Shown in pieces: positions 46,102 through 54,976 of a stretch of 64,000 nucleotides of DNA. The DNA is from Chloroflexota bacterium. GTDB taxonomy: Bacteria > Chloroflexota > Limnocylindria > P2-11E. The notes under the pieces were generated by a model. The model was not told where the DNA came from. It worked only from the letters and a program-made list of their open reading frames with translations, and made no database searches. The position numbers and the translations under genes are program-made. Within the stretch, counting starts at the first letter, position 1. Every line of letters begins with the position of its first letter. The stretch covers positions 1-64,000 of the forward strand of contig VBDU01000069.1 in NCBI GenBank assembly GCA_005883625.1, in the 5' to 3' direction.

Positions 46102-47130
46102 TTGCTCGCGGTGGGTGTGGTGGGACGCATCGCGGTGGCCGCGCTGTTCGGCATGGGCTTCCTTTCGATCGTCTTTTCCGTGGAAAGCCCGGCCTCGAGC
46201 TCCCGCTCCGCGCTGCTCGACGCGCTCGCCTCCCGCGTGAGCGTCGAGCGCGCCGGCGTGGTCTCCCGCGTGACCGTCGAGCGCGTCGTCGGCAGCGGCG
46301 ACACCGTGCGCACGGACGCCTCAGGGAGCGCGCTCATCACCTACCCCGACGGCTCGACGGCGATGCTCGACCCGGAGTCGGAGCTCACGATCGAGCTCGT
46401 TCGTGCCGACGGCGGGGACGTGATCGTGCGGATGCAGCAGACCCTCGGTCGCGTGTGGTACGCGGTGAAGCGGACGGTGTCGTCGGGGAGCCGCTACGAG
46501 GTGCGCAGCTCGGCCATGGCGTCCGTCATCCGCGCGGGCTCAGGCTCGTACGTCGTCGTCTCGCCTGACGGCGTCACCACGATCGTCGCGACGGACGGCG
46601 ATGTCGACACGACGGCGAACGGCGCCAGCGTCACCATCCCGGCCGGCTCGGGGACGACGGTGGCCGCGGGCTCGACACCCACGCCACCCCAGCCGGCCCC
46701 CGCGCCGCCTCGCGCGGGCACGCCGTCGCCGGCGGTCTCGGCGACCCCTGCTCCGACCCCGAGCCCGACGCCGAGCCCGGATCCGACGAGCAAGGAGGAC
46801 TCGAAGTCGAATAGCTCCAGCTCGTCGAGGTCGAGCGCGCCGCAGGCCTCGACCGAGCCGAATGTCGAGCCGAGCGCGGCGCCGGTCACGAAGACGAGCG
46901 ACAAGGTGAAGGCGTCGAGCGATCCGGTCGTCGCGCCGAGCGCCGAACCGATCACGAAGACGGACCCCGTGAAGAACACCGACCCGGTGAAGCAGAGCGA
47001 CCCGCTGATCAAGCCCGATCCGGTCAAGGCCGATCCGGTCAAGCGCGACCCGCTCTCGAAGCCGGAGCCGAAGCACGAGCCCAAGCCGGTCTTCGAGCTT
47101 CCGACCCTCCCGACCCTCAGCGGCCGCTAG
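46102..47130 (+). CDS. FecR-domain-like protein with low-complexity C-terminus
   Basis: 'GDTVRTDASGSALITYPDGSTAMLDPESELTIE'; tail 'DPVKNTDPVKQSDPLIKPDPVKADPVK'. Confidence 0.72.
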   Translation: MLAVGVVGRIAVAALFGMGFLSIVFSVESPASSSRSALLDALASRVSVERAGVVSRVTVERVVGSGDTVRTDASGSALITYPDGSTAMLDPESELTIELVRADGGDVIVRMQQTLGRVWYAVKRTVSSGSRYEVRSSAMASVIRAGSGSYVVVSPDGVTTIVATDGDVDTTANGASVTIPAGSGTTVAAGSTPTPPQPAPAPPRAGTPSPAVSATPAPTPSPTPSPDPTSKEDSKSNSSSSSRSSAPQASTEPNVEPSAAPVTKTSDKVKASSDPVVAPSAEPITKTDPVKNTDPVKQSDPLIKPDPVKADPVKRDPLSKPEPKHEPKPVFELPTLPTLSGR

Positions 47131-48149
47131 GGGAGGCGGTTGAACCAGAAGAGCGAGAGACCGCCCGCGATGATGGCGAGGATCGCCGCGGCGGCGGTGA
47201 AGAACGCGGTGATCTCCGTCTTCTCCTGACGGATCACGAGCTGCGTGGTGAGCGTCTCGTAGACCTTGCGCAGATCCGTCTCGGTCGACGCGTTGTAGTA
47301 CTCACCCTCGGTGAGCTCGGCGATCTTCTTGAGCGTCACCTCATCGAGCGCGGTACGGATCTGGCGGCCCTGGATGCGGACGATCGCCCCCTGCGCGCTG
47401 CCCACGCCGATCGTGTAGATGCGCACGCCGCGGCTCGCTGCCTGGTCGACGACGGCGAGGGGGGGCGGGAACTGGTTGTTCTGGCCGTCGGTGAGGAGGA
47501 CGATCGAGGCGGGCGCTTTCTGACCGCCTGGCAGCGGCGGCAGGGTCGGCCGCGGTGATGCGGCGTTCGGGTCCAGGTTCTGGAATGCGGCGCTCGGGAG
47601 ATCGTCCTCGGCGCCCTCGAAGATCGCGTCGAGCGAGACGAGGATCGCGCGGCCGATCGCCGTGGCGCGCTGCGGCCGCAGGCGGTTGATCGCCGCGATG
47701 ATGAGGTTCTTGTCCGTCGTCGGTGATTGCACGATCGATGCGTCGGTCGAGAACGAGACGATACCGATGCGCAGGTTCGCGTTCTGGCGCTCGACGAATG
47801 CGCGCGCGGCGGCCTTCGCGGCCTCGATCCGGTTCGGCTTCATGTCCTCGGCCAACATCGATCCGGAGACGTCGATCGTGAGGATGACGGTGCCCTCCTG
47901 GCTCGGCACGGTGACGACCGCGACGGGACGTGACATCGCGAGGACCATCACGCCGACCGCGACGAGGAACAGCACCGGGGGCACGTGCCGGCGCCAGCCC
48001 GGACCGCGGCCGAGGGCCTCGCGGACGAGCGAGACGTTGGCGTAGCGAAGCGCGTACCGATGCCGGCGGCGCTGCGCGAGGACGTAGAGGACCGCGAGCG
48101 CGGCGACCACGGCCAGCAGGCCGAGCGCCCACGGCCATTGGAAGCTCAC
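47127..48149 (-). CDS. VWA-domain membrane protein (BatA-like)
   Basis: 'LTIDVSGSMLAEDMKPNRIEAAK' MIDAS motif plus terminal TM helices; next to DUF58 and MoxR. Confidence 0.88.
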   Translation of the reverse strand: MSFQWPWALGLLAVVAALAVLYVLAQRRRHRYALRYANVSLVREALGRGPGWRRHVPPVLFLVAVGVMVLAMSRPVAVVTVPSQEGTVILTIDVSGSMLAEDMKPNRIEAAKAAARAFVERQNANLRIGIVSFSTDASIVQSPTTDKNLIIAAINRLRPQRATAIGRAILVSLDAIFEGAEDDLPSAAFQNLDPNAASPRPTLPPLPGGQKAPASIVLLTDGQNNQFPPPLAVVDQAASRGVRIYTIGVGSAQGAIVRIQGRQIRTALDEVTLKKIAELTEGEYYNASTETDLRKVYETLTTQLVIRQEKTEITAFFTAAAAILAIIAGGLSLFWFNRLP

Positions 48150-49060
48150 GCGCTGGCCCTCGCGGCGACCGATCGCGCCGCACGCTGCTTACGCGCGTAC
48201 GCGAAGCGCACGATCGAGCGAACGAGGTCCTCGTCGGTGCGCAGCACGAGGACATCGACGCCGGCCTTCGCGAACGCCTCGGCGAGATGCTGCTCGCGGC
48301 GGCGCGCGGCCGCGGTGAGGCGCGACCGGAAGCCACCGTCGTGTGTGTTCACCCAGAGCTGCTCGCCGGTCTCGCTGTCGGTGAGGATGAGCGGTCCGAC
48401 GTCGGGAAGCTCGTTCTCGCGCGGGTCGACGAGCCGCACGGCGAGCGTCTCGTGGCGTCGCGCGAGCATCGTCAGCCGATCTTCCCACCCCTGGGAGCTG
48501 AAGAAGTCGGAGATCACGAACACCAGCGAGCGGCGCTTGAGCGCCCGCAGGCCGGCGTCGATGAGCTCGCTCAGGGAGGTGAGCGGCGCGCGCTCGAGGC
48601 GGGGCCGCCGCTCGAGCTCGTTGAGAAGGCGCAAGACCTGGATGCGGCCGCCGCGCGCCGGGACGACGCGCTCGACGTGCGCGCCATACATCGTGGCGCC
48701 CACGCGGTTCCCGTGTCGCGTGAGCAGCCGGGCGAGGATACCGGTGAAGTCGATGAGCAGGTCACGCTTGCGGCGGTCCGCGGTGCCGAAGTCGACCGAC
48801 GGCGAGAGATCGAGGAGGAACTGCGCCGTGATCTCGCGGTCCTCGAGGAACTCGCGGACGTACGGCGCGTCGAGCCGCGCGGTGACGTTCCAGTCGATGT
48901 GCCGTACGTCGTCGCCGAACGCGTACTCGCGGATGTCCGCGAGGTCGAGGCCGTGACCCCGGAACACGGTCCGGTAGTCGCCCTGCAGCAGCCCGTCGAG
49001 GCGGCGCAGGACGGTCCACTCGAGCCGCGCGAGGCGGCGCTCAGGCGTGGAGGGCGACAT
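48146..49060 (-). CDS. DUF58 protein
   Basis: 'GHGLDLADIREYAFGDDVRHIDWNVTARLDAPYVREFLEDRE'. Confidence 0.92.
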   Translation of the reverse strand: MSPSTPERRLARLEWTVLRRLDGLLQGDYRTVFRGHGLDLADIREYAFGDDVRHIDWNVTARLDAPYVREFLEDREITAQFLLDLSPSVDFGTADRRKRDLLIDFTGILARLLTRHGNRVGATMYGAHVERVVPARGGRIQVLRLLNELERRPRLERAPLTSLSELIDAGLRALKRRSLVFVISDFFSSQGWEDRLTMLARRHETLAVRLVDPRENELPDVGPLILTDSETGEQLWVNTHDGGFRSRLTAAARRREQHLAEAFAKAGVDVLVLRTDEDLVRSIVRFAYARKQRAARSVAARASA

Positions 49061-50039
49061 GTTCCTGCAGCGGTTCGGTCGGCGTCGGGAGGCGCTCGAG
49101 GACCCGGCGGAGGATCGTATCCGCGTTCACGTCGTCGGAGAGCGCCTCAAAGCTCAGCACGAGGCGGTGGCGGATCACGTCCAGGACGAGGTCCTGGATG
49201 TCCTGGCCGGAGACGTAGCCCCGCCCGCGGAGGAACGCGAGAGCGCGCGCGGTGAGGATGAGGTTGATCGAGGCGCGCGGGCTCGCCCCGTAGCTCACGT
49301 ACTTCGCCAGGTCCTTGAGTCCGTAGTCGGCCGGCTGGCGCGTCGCGGAGACGATGCGCACGACGTACTCCATGAGCCGCGGATCGACGAAGACGTCGTC
49401 GACCTCGCGCTGAAGCTCGAGAAGCCGCTCGGTGGTCATCACCGGGACGACCGTCGCGTGGCGCCCGGTGACCCGCTCGACGACGACGAACTCGTCCATC
49501 TCGCCGGGATACCCGACGAGGACCTTCATCATGAAACGGTCGACCTGCGCCTCGGGCAGCGCGTACACGCCCTCGGTCTCGATCGGGTTCTGCGTCGCCA
49601 TGACGAGGAACGGGTCCGGCACCTTGTGCGTCTCCCGGCCGATCGTGACCTGCCGCTCCTGCATGACCTCGAGGAGCGCGCTCTGCACTTTGGCCGGCGC
49701 GCGGTTGATCTCGTCCGCCAGCAGGAGGTTGGTGAACACCGGCCCGAGCGAAGTCTGGAAGTCGCCGGTCCGCTGGTTGTAGATGCGGGTGCCCACAAGG
49801 TCGGCGGGCACGAGGTCCGGCGTGAACTGGATCCGCTTGAAGTCGCCGGTGATCGCTTGCGCGACCGTCTTCACGCTGAGCGTCTTCGCGAGCCCGGGCA
49901 CGCCCTCGACGAGCAGGTGCCCGCGCGCCAAGAGCGCGACGAGGATGCGCTCCAGCAAATGGTCCTGCCCGACGATGACCTTCTTGATCTCGAAGAGAAG
50001 CCGGGCCATGTCGCCCGGGAGCGTCTCTGTGTCCTTCAT
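49041..50039 (-). CDS. MoxR-family AAA+ ATPase
   Basis: 'GHLLVEGVPGLAKTLSVKTVA', 'RIQFTPDLVPADLVGT', 'LLADEINRAPAKVQSALLEVMQE'. Confidence 0.95.
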   Translation of the reverse strand: MKDTETLPGDMARLLFEIKKVIVGQDHLLERILVALLARGHLLVEGVPGLAKTLSVKTVAQAITGDFKRIQFTPDLVPADLVGTRIYNQRTGDFQTSLGPVFTNLLLADEINRAPAKVQSALLEVMQERQVTIGRETHKVPDPFLVMATQNPIETEGVYALPEAQVDRFMMKVLVGYPGEMDEFVVVERVTGRHATVVPVMTTERLLELQREVDDVFVDPRLMEYVVRIVSATRQPADYGLKDLAKYVSYGASPRASINLILTARALAFLRGRGYVSGQDIQDLVLDVIRHRLVLSFEALSDDVNADTILRRVLERLPTPTEPLQEHVALHA

Positions 50040-50056
50040 CCTTTCGTACCCTCCCG

Positions 50057-50896
50057 CTAATCCACCGGGATGCCGAGCGCGCCGCCCGCGGCATCGATCG
50101 TGATCGCGAAGCCGAGGCCGCTGAAGACAGGGAACCCGGTCGGGTTCGCGATCGCGGTGACGATACCGATGACGTCGCCGTTGCGGTTGAAGAGCGGCCC
50201 GCCCGAGTTCCCGGGGTTCGCGGCCGCGTCGAACTGGATGAGACCGGTCAGCGGCTTCGCATAGCCGGGCACCTGGAGCGACCGGTTCAGTCCGCTGATG
50301 ACGCCCGTCGAGAGCGAGCGAGTCATGCCAAAGGGGCTGCCCACGACGAGCGCGTCGTCGCCGATCCGGACTTTCGAGCCGTCCCCGAGCACGGCCGGGA
50401 CGACGGTCTGCGGCGGCTCGAGCGCGCGCAGGACGGCGATGTCGTTGTCCGCGAGCACCGCGATGACCACGGCCTTCGACTCCTTCCCGTCCGAGAAGAT
50501 GACGCTCACGTCCTTCGCCGCGCCCACGACGTGCAGCGCCGTGATGATGTCGGCGGCCTCGTCGATGATCACGCCGGCGCCGGCCGAGGGCTGCACCGAA
50601 CCGTCGTACCGCGTGATCTTCACCTGCACCACGGTCGGCGCCACCTTCTCGTACAACGCCGCGATCGTGGGCGGCGGTCCTGGGCTCGGCTCGATGACGG
50701 GTGGAGCTTTCGGTATCGGCGCGAGGGCGATCGGCACGAGGACGGCGGCCGCCGCGAGGGTCGTCACGAGAAGGAGGGCGTGGCGGCGCACCGCACCGAC
50801 GCGGACCGGCCGCACCGTCGTGTCTGGTGTGGCCTCCGGCTCGTCGGGACGGGCCCGGAGGAACGAGCCGTACGGCCTATCCGCTCTGCTGGGCAC
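50057..50896 (-). CDS. Trypsin-like (S1C) serine protease, membrane-anchored
   Basis: 'DIITALHVVGAAK', 'IAVLRAL', 'FDAAANPGNSGGPLFNRNGDVIGIV'; N-terminal TM helix. Confidence 0.87.
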   Translation of the reverse strand: MPSRADRPYGSFLRARPDEPEATPDTTVRPVRVGAVRRHALLLVTTLAAAAVLVPIALAPIPKAPPVIEPSPGPPPTIAALYEKVAPTVVQVKITRYDGSVQPSAGAGVIIDEAADIITALHVVGAAKDVSVIFSDGKESKAVVIAVLADNDIAVLRALEPPQTVVPAVLGDGSKVRIGDDALVVGSPFGMTRSLSTGVISGLNRSLQVPGYAKPLTGLIQFDAAANPGNSGGPLFNRNGDVIGIVTAIANPTGFPVFSGLGFAITIDAAGGALGIPVD

Positions 50897-50972
50897 GACC
50901 TCTTCGGAGTGTAGGGAGGGGATCGGCCCGTCGGATATGAGTTCGATAAGGGCCGAGTCGCTTTTCGCCTCA

Positions 50973-50988
50973 TAGAACCGATGTTCTA
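50973..50988. promoter_or_regulatory. LexA/SOS-box-like palindrome
   Basis: Perfect TAGAAC-CGAT-GTTCTA, about 77 bp upstream of the S1C protease start. Confidence 0.65.
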
Positions 50989-51034
50989 ACCGGATTCGCC
51001 CGCACGATGCGTGCGGAAGATCGCTTCACCGCAC

Positions 51035-51934
51035 TCAGATGGCGAGCTGGAGTTGCTGTACGTCAGCAGGGTCCTGATGGACTCTGCGCGGCGGCCTCTC
51101 GCGGAACGAGTATCGGGACCGAACCACAGCAACGCGTCTGTCGAGCTCGCGCTGGTATTCGCGCGTCGGCTGTTTGCTTCCCCCATAGAGAGCGGTATGC
51201 ATCGGGACGAGGACGGGAAAGTCCGTCGCTAAGAAATCGAAGTAGTAGTCACGGATCTCCGAGTCAATCTTCAGCGGACGGTGGCGGAAAGCCGTCGCTC
51301 CGGCCTCGCTCGCGGCGCGGGCGGCGCGGTCGATGGACTCCACGCTGTCGCTGATGCCCGGAAGGAGCGGCGCGCACAACACGGCCGCGTCGAGACCCGC
51401 CTCCCGGAGCATTTTCAGCGCGCGTAGGCGTTGCCGCGGCGACGGAGCACCGGGTTCAGCTTTGCGCCAGACGTCGTCGTCGACGCAGGGCACACTGAAG
51501 TACACCGTCAGGTCGGTCCTCGCGTCGAGCGCTTGCAGGACGTCGATATCCCGAACGATCAGCGTGCCCTTCGTGACGATGCTGGTCGGCATGGGATAGC
51601 GGACGAGCGCCTCGAGACACCCACGCGCCAATCGGTATTTCGCCTCGATCGGCTGGTACGGATCGGTCGCCGTTCCGATCGCGAGCGAGCCCTCGGGATG
51701 CCGCCGGACTTCTGACCAGAAGCGCTCGACAAAGTTCGCTCGTATCTCGATGCTGCGATCGAACCCGGGACCAACATCGCGCCCGCGAAAACGTGCGTTG
51801 TAGGCCCGGCTGTAACAAAATCGGCACGCGTGAACGCATCCGACATAGGGATTGAGGCTCCAGTCGAACGGCATGCCGTGAACCCGATTGAGTGCGCTCT
51901 TCGCTTCGATTTCGCGGTAGCTGATTTCACTCAC
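51035..51934 (-). CDS. SplB-like / Rv2578c-type radical SAM protein
   Basis: 'NPYVGCVHACRFCYSRAYN' (CX3CX2C), 'IGTATDPYQPIEAKYRLARGCLEAL', 'VTKGTLIVRDIDVL'. Confidence 0.88.
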   Translation of the reverse strand: MSEISYREIEAKSALNRVHGMPFDWSLNPYVGCVHACRFCYSRAYNARFRGRDVGPGFDRSIEIRANFVERFWSEVRRHPEGSLAIGTATDPYQPIEAKYRLARGCLEALVRYPMPTSIVTKGTLIVRDIDVLQALDARTDLTVYFSVPCVDDDVWRKAEPGAPSPRQRLRALKMLREAGLDAAVLCAPLLPGISDSVESIDRAARAASEAGATAFRHRPLKIDSEIRDYYFDFLATDFPVLVPMHTALYGGSKQPTREYQRELDRRVAVVRSRYSFRERPPRRVHQDPADVQQLQLAI

Positions 51935-52076
51935 GCCGGTGCTCCCTCGCCCCGAAGCCGAGACGCTCCGCGACTTCCTGCCACGTCGCTATTTGGGTTC
52001 GCGTGTCGCTGGCATCAGTTCTCGATCGCGCGCAGATCGCTGCCCGCTTTCCGCCGCCCCTGACATCGCAGCATGA

Positions 52077-52092
52077 TAGAACAGATGTTCTA
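52077..52092. promoter_or_regulatory. LexA/SOS-box-like palindrome
   Basis: Perfect TAGAAC-AGAT-GTTCTA upstream of the radical SAM gene. Confidence 0.7.
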
Positions 52093-52140
52093 GAAGGTCG
52101 CGAGCGCAGACCCAACGTCGGTTCTTAGCCCGGACCCGTC

Positions 52141-52731
52141 CTAGTTGGAATAGTTGGCGAGGACCGCTTCGGGCTCCACGTCGGCAGCCTCGACGCGTTT
52201 CGGCTCCGCCTGCTCTCGCAGCTCTTCGGCGCGCAGCCTCTCGGCCGCTTCGTGGATCTCACGCTGCAGCGCCACGACCACACCCGTGCTTAGTCCGGCG
52301 ATGGCGAGCAACGAGAGCCACCAGGGAGCGCGCGTCCCCAAGACGCGGTCGAGGGAGATCGCGCCGGGCCCGGCGAGGACCAGCGCACCGGCGATCGCGA
52401 GGTTCGTGGCGGGAAGCTCGGCACCGCCCTCGGTGACCCAGATCGGCTTGCCCCAGTGCACCTTGCGCCAGGCGACGATCATCGGCGCCATCGTCGTGAG
52501 CGGGCCGAGCGGCGAGAGAAGACCGAGCGCCGTGAGCGCGCCGCCGGTCATCTCCGCGGAGCCTCCGATCCGCGCCCACAGGGGACCCGGGCGCAGACCG
52601 ACCTTCTCGAAGCGCTGTCCGGTCCCGTACGGACCGTGGCCGCCGAACATGCCGTAGACCTTTTGCGAACCGTGGCCGACGAGCAGGCCACCCATGACAA
52701 GCCGAAGCAACAAGAGACCGAGCGACGTCAT
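52141..52731 (-). CDS. DoxX family membrane protein
   Basis: 'LLLRLVMGGLLVGHGSQKVYGMFGGHG...FEKVGLRPGPLWARIGGSAEMTGG'. Confidence 0.85.
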   Translation of the reverse strand: MTSLGLLLLRLVMGGLLVGHGSQKVYGMFGGHGPYGTGQRFEKVGLRPGPLWARIGGSAEMTGGALTALGLLSPLGPLTTMAPMIVAWRKVHWGKPIWVTEGGAELPATNLAIAGALVLAGPGAISLDRVLGTRAPWWLSLLAIAGLSTGVVVALQREIHEAAERLRAEELREQAEPKRVEAADVEPEAVLANYSN

Positions 52732-53001
52732 CTGTCGCACCTCCAGGCCATGGCGGTCGAGCGAGCAGAAATGACGCCAGCGCGGTGCCGATCGAAGTCG
52801 TGATCGGCCAGAAGCTCGTCCAGTGCGCGGTGCAGCTGCCTGCGCGCTGCCGCGCTCGCCGTTACGCGGGCGACACGTTCGGCGAGCGTTTCCAGAAAGC
52901 AACGGTGATCGGTCCGGACCTCCGCGCCCGGCCGCACGGCGGGGCATCGAGCGTGCGACTGCGTGCCAGAAGATGGCAGCGCGTGTGCATGGACGTCGCC
53001 C

Positions 53002-53289
53002 ATGAGCTGGATCGATCAGCTGATGCGGCATCTCGAGCAGGTCACCTGCACCGGCTGCGGTGAGTACTTCCGCAGCGGTGACCTCGCGGCCGTCGTCAGC
53101 GAGCCCATGCGTCTCATCGTCCGGCTGCGCTGTCGCTCTTGCGGTCAGGACGGGATCGCGATCCTCGACTTCGGCGCGGGCGGTATCGCTCCGGCGCCGA
53201 TCACCGCCGACGACGTCCTCGACGCGCACGACCTCCTCGCGCACGCCGACCACCCGCCGGTCGAGCTCTTCCCCGCCCTCAGCGTCTAG
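53002..53289 (+). CDS. Small zinc-ribbon-like protein
   Basis: 'VTCTGCGEYF...VRLRCRSCGQDG' (two CxxC). Confidence 0.65.
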   Translation: MSWIDQLMRHLEQVTCTGCGEYFRSGDLAAVVSEPMRLIVRLRCRSCGQDGIAILDFGAGGIAPAPITADDVLDAHDLLAHADHPPVELFPALSV

Positions 53290-53296
53290 CGCGCGC

Positions 53297-54391
53297 TCAC
53301 GCGGCGCGCTTGGCCTTTCGCGAGGCCCGTCGTTCGCTTCGCTCCAGCAACGCAAGGACCGCACGCTCGTCGCGAGAGAGGCCACCGTGCGGGACGTCAC
53401 CGGTACGCTTCGAGCCGAGCGCCCGCGGGAGCGTGCCCGTCAGGTACGCCTCGACCACCGCCGGATGTACGTAGCAGCGGCGGCAGATCGCGCGAGTGTT
53501 CCCGAGGCGCGCCGCCACCTCGTCGATCGCCGCGACAAGCTCGCCCTGCGCGCGCCGCTCGTTCTTGTGCGCCGGTCGCGACGCGAGGGCGCGCGCCGCA
53601 TGAACGGTTCCGGCCCAGGTGCGGAGCTCCTTCGCGGTGAGATCCTCGCCCGAGATCTCTCGCAGGTACGCGTTCACGTCGTCGGAGCCGAGCGGATGCG
53701 TCGCCCCTTCGTCGTCGAGGTACTGGAAGAGCTCCTGACCGGGAAGCTCCTCGAGCTTCGCGACGATCCGCGCGAGCCGGCCGTCGCGCAGCCGGACCTC
53801 GTGCTCCTTCCCGCTCTTGCCGCGGAAACGAAAGACGATCCGCGTCCCGCTGACGTCGACGTGGCGATTCCGCAGCGTCGTCAGGCCGAACGATCGGTTC
53901 GCGCGCGCGTATTCCTCGTTGCCGACGCGGATCGCGGTCTCCTCCAGGAGGCGTACGACCGCCGCGAGCACCTTTTCGCGCGGTACGCCCTGGCGAGCAA
54001 GGTCGCGCTGTACGCGCCCGCGTATCCGAGTGAGCAGCTTCGCCAGAGGGACGAGGCGGCCGTACTTCGTCTCGTCCCGCACGGCGCGCCAGCGCTCGTG
54101 ATAGCGGTACTGCTTGCGGCCCCTTGCGTCCCGCCCGGTCGCCTGCAGATGACCGAGCGGGTCCGGCGAGATCCAGACGTCCGTCCACGCGGGCGGTATC
54201 GCCAGTCGCTCTATGCGGCGCCTCTCCGCGCGGTCACGGATCGCGCGTCCGCCCCGATCGACGAAGGTGAAGTCGCGACCCTGTCGCTTCCGACGGATCC
54301 CCGGCCGGTCATCGCTCGTGTAGCGCAGTCCCGCGAGCTCAGCGGCCTCGAGCGGATCGGACGCGAGCGCGGTCGCCATGCCGGCGGTCAA
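53297..54391 (-). CDS. DNA topoisomerase IB
   Basis: 'IPPAWTDVWISPDPLGHLQATGRDARGRKQYRYHERW', 'LLEETAIRVGNEEYARANRSFGLTTLRNRHV', 'DLTAKELRTWAGT'. Confidence 0.93.
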   Translation of the reverse strand: MTAGMATALASDPLEAAELAGLRYTSDDRPGIRRKRQGRDFTFVDRGGRAIRDRAERRRIERLAIPPAWTDVWISPDPLGHLQATGRDARGRKQYRYHERWRAVRDETKYGRLVPLAKLLTRIRGRVQRDLARQGVPREKVLAAVVRLLEETAIRVGNEEYARANRSFGLTTLRNRHVDVSGTRIVFRFRGKSGKEHEVRLRDGRLARIVAKLEELPGQELFQYLDDEGATHPLGSDDVNAYLREISGEDLTAKELRTWAGTVHAARALASRPAHKNERRAQGELVAAIDEVAARLGNTRAICRRCYVHPAVVEAYLTGTLPRALGSKRTGDVPHGGLSRDERAVLALLERSERRASRKAKRAA

Positions 54392-54506
54392 CGCAAGCGC
54401 GGGACCAATGCTCGCTCGCTCGCTCTACCGATCGGCGCGCACACACCCGAGCGCTCACATCCCGATTCTCAAAGCCGAGGGCCCGCGCGATGCCGCGAGC
54501 TCGAAG

Positions 54507-54851
54507 TCAGCGCAAAGCTCTCCGACGACCTGGACTTACCTGACCCTCTGGAGGCACCGAGCGAGCTGATCTCGCGGGACTGACCGTGTCGGCGGACGCG
54601 GCGGCTGCGGCGGTCACGCGTCCGCTGGGCCGCAGCAGTCCACGGCCGGCTTCCAGACGGATCCGCTGGCGGAGCTCATCGATCGACGCGGACGCGATCG
54701 CCTGCCACACATGACCAGAGGCGCGTACGTCGCGCGGGCAGTACGCCCACTTGCCGTCATAGACCGTGAGCTGGTCCGCGTTGCCATCCCCCGAGGCATG
54801 ATCGGTCGCCCGGCATTCAAAGGCGATCAACCCGCTCGAGAACGCACCCAC
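54507..54851 (-). CDS. Small CX4H...YCX8HxW protein (family copy 3)
   Basis: 'IAFECRATDHASGDGNADQLTVYDGKWAYCPRDVRASGHVWQAIASASIDELRQRI'. Confidence 0.62.
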   Translation of the reverse strand: MGAFSSGLIAFECRATDHASGDGNADQLTVYDGKWAYCPRDVRASGHVWQAIASASIDELRQRIRLEAGRGLLRPSGRVTAAAAASADTVSPARSARSVPPEGQVSPGRRRALR

Positions 54852-54976
54852 CCACGTCAGGTATAGCGGATGACGTCAAGCCTGTGCGTGCCCTTGCCGG
54901 GCGAGGCTGGCAGCGAACGGATGACAGGCTGTAATCCCGAGAGTCGTGGACGGTCGCATGCATCTCACCCACGCCG

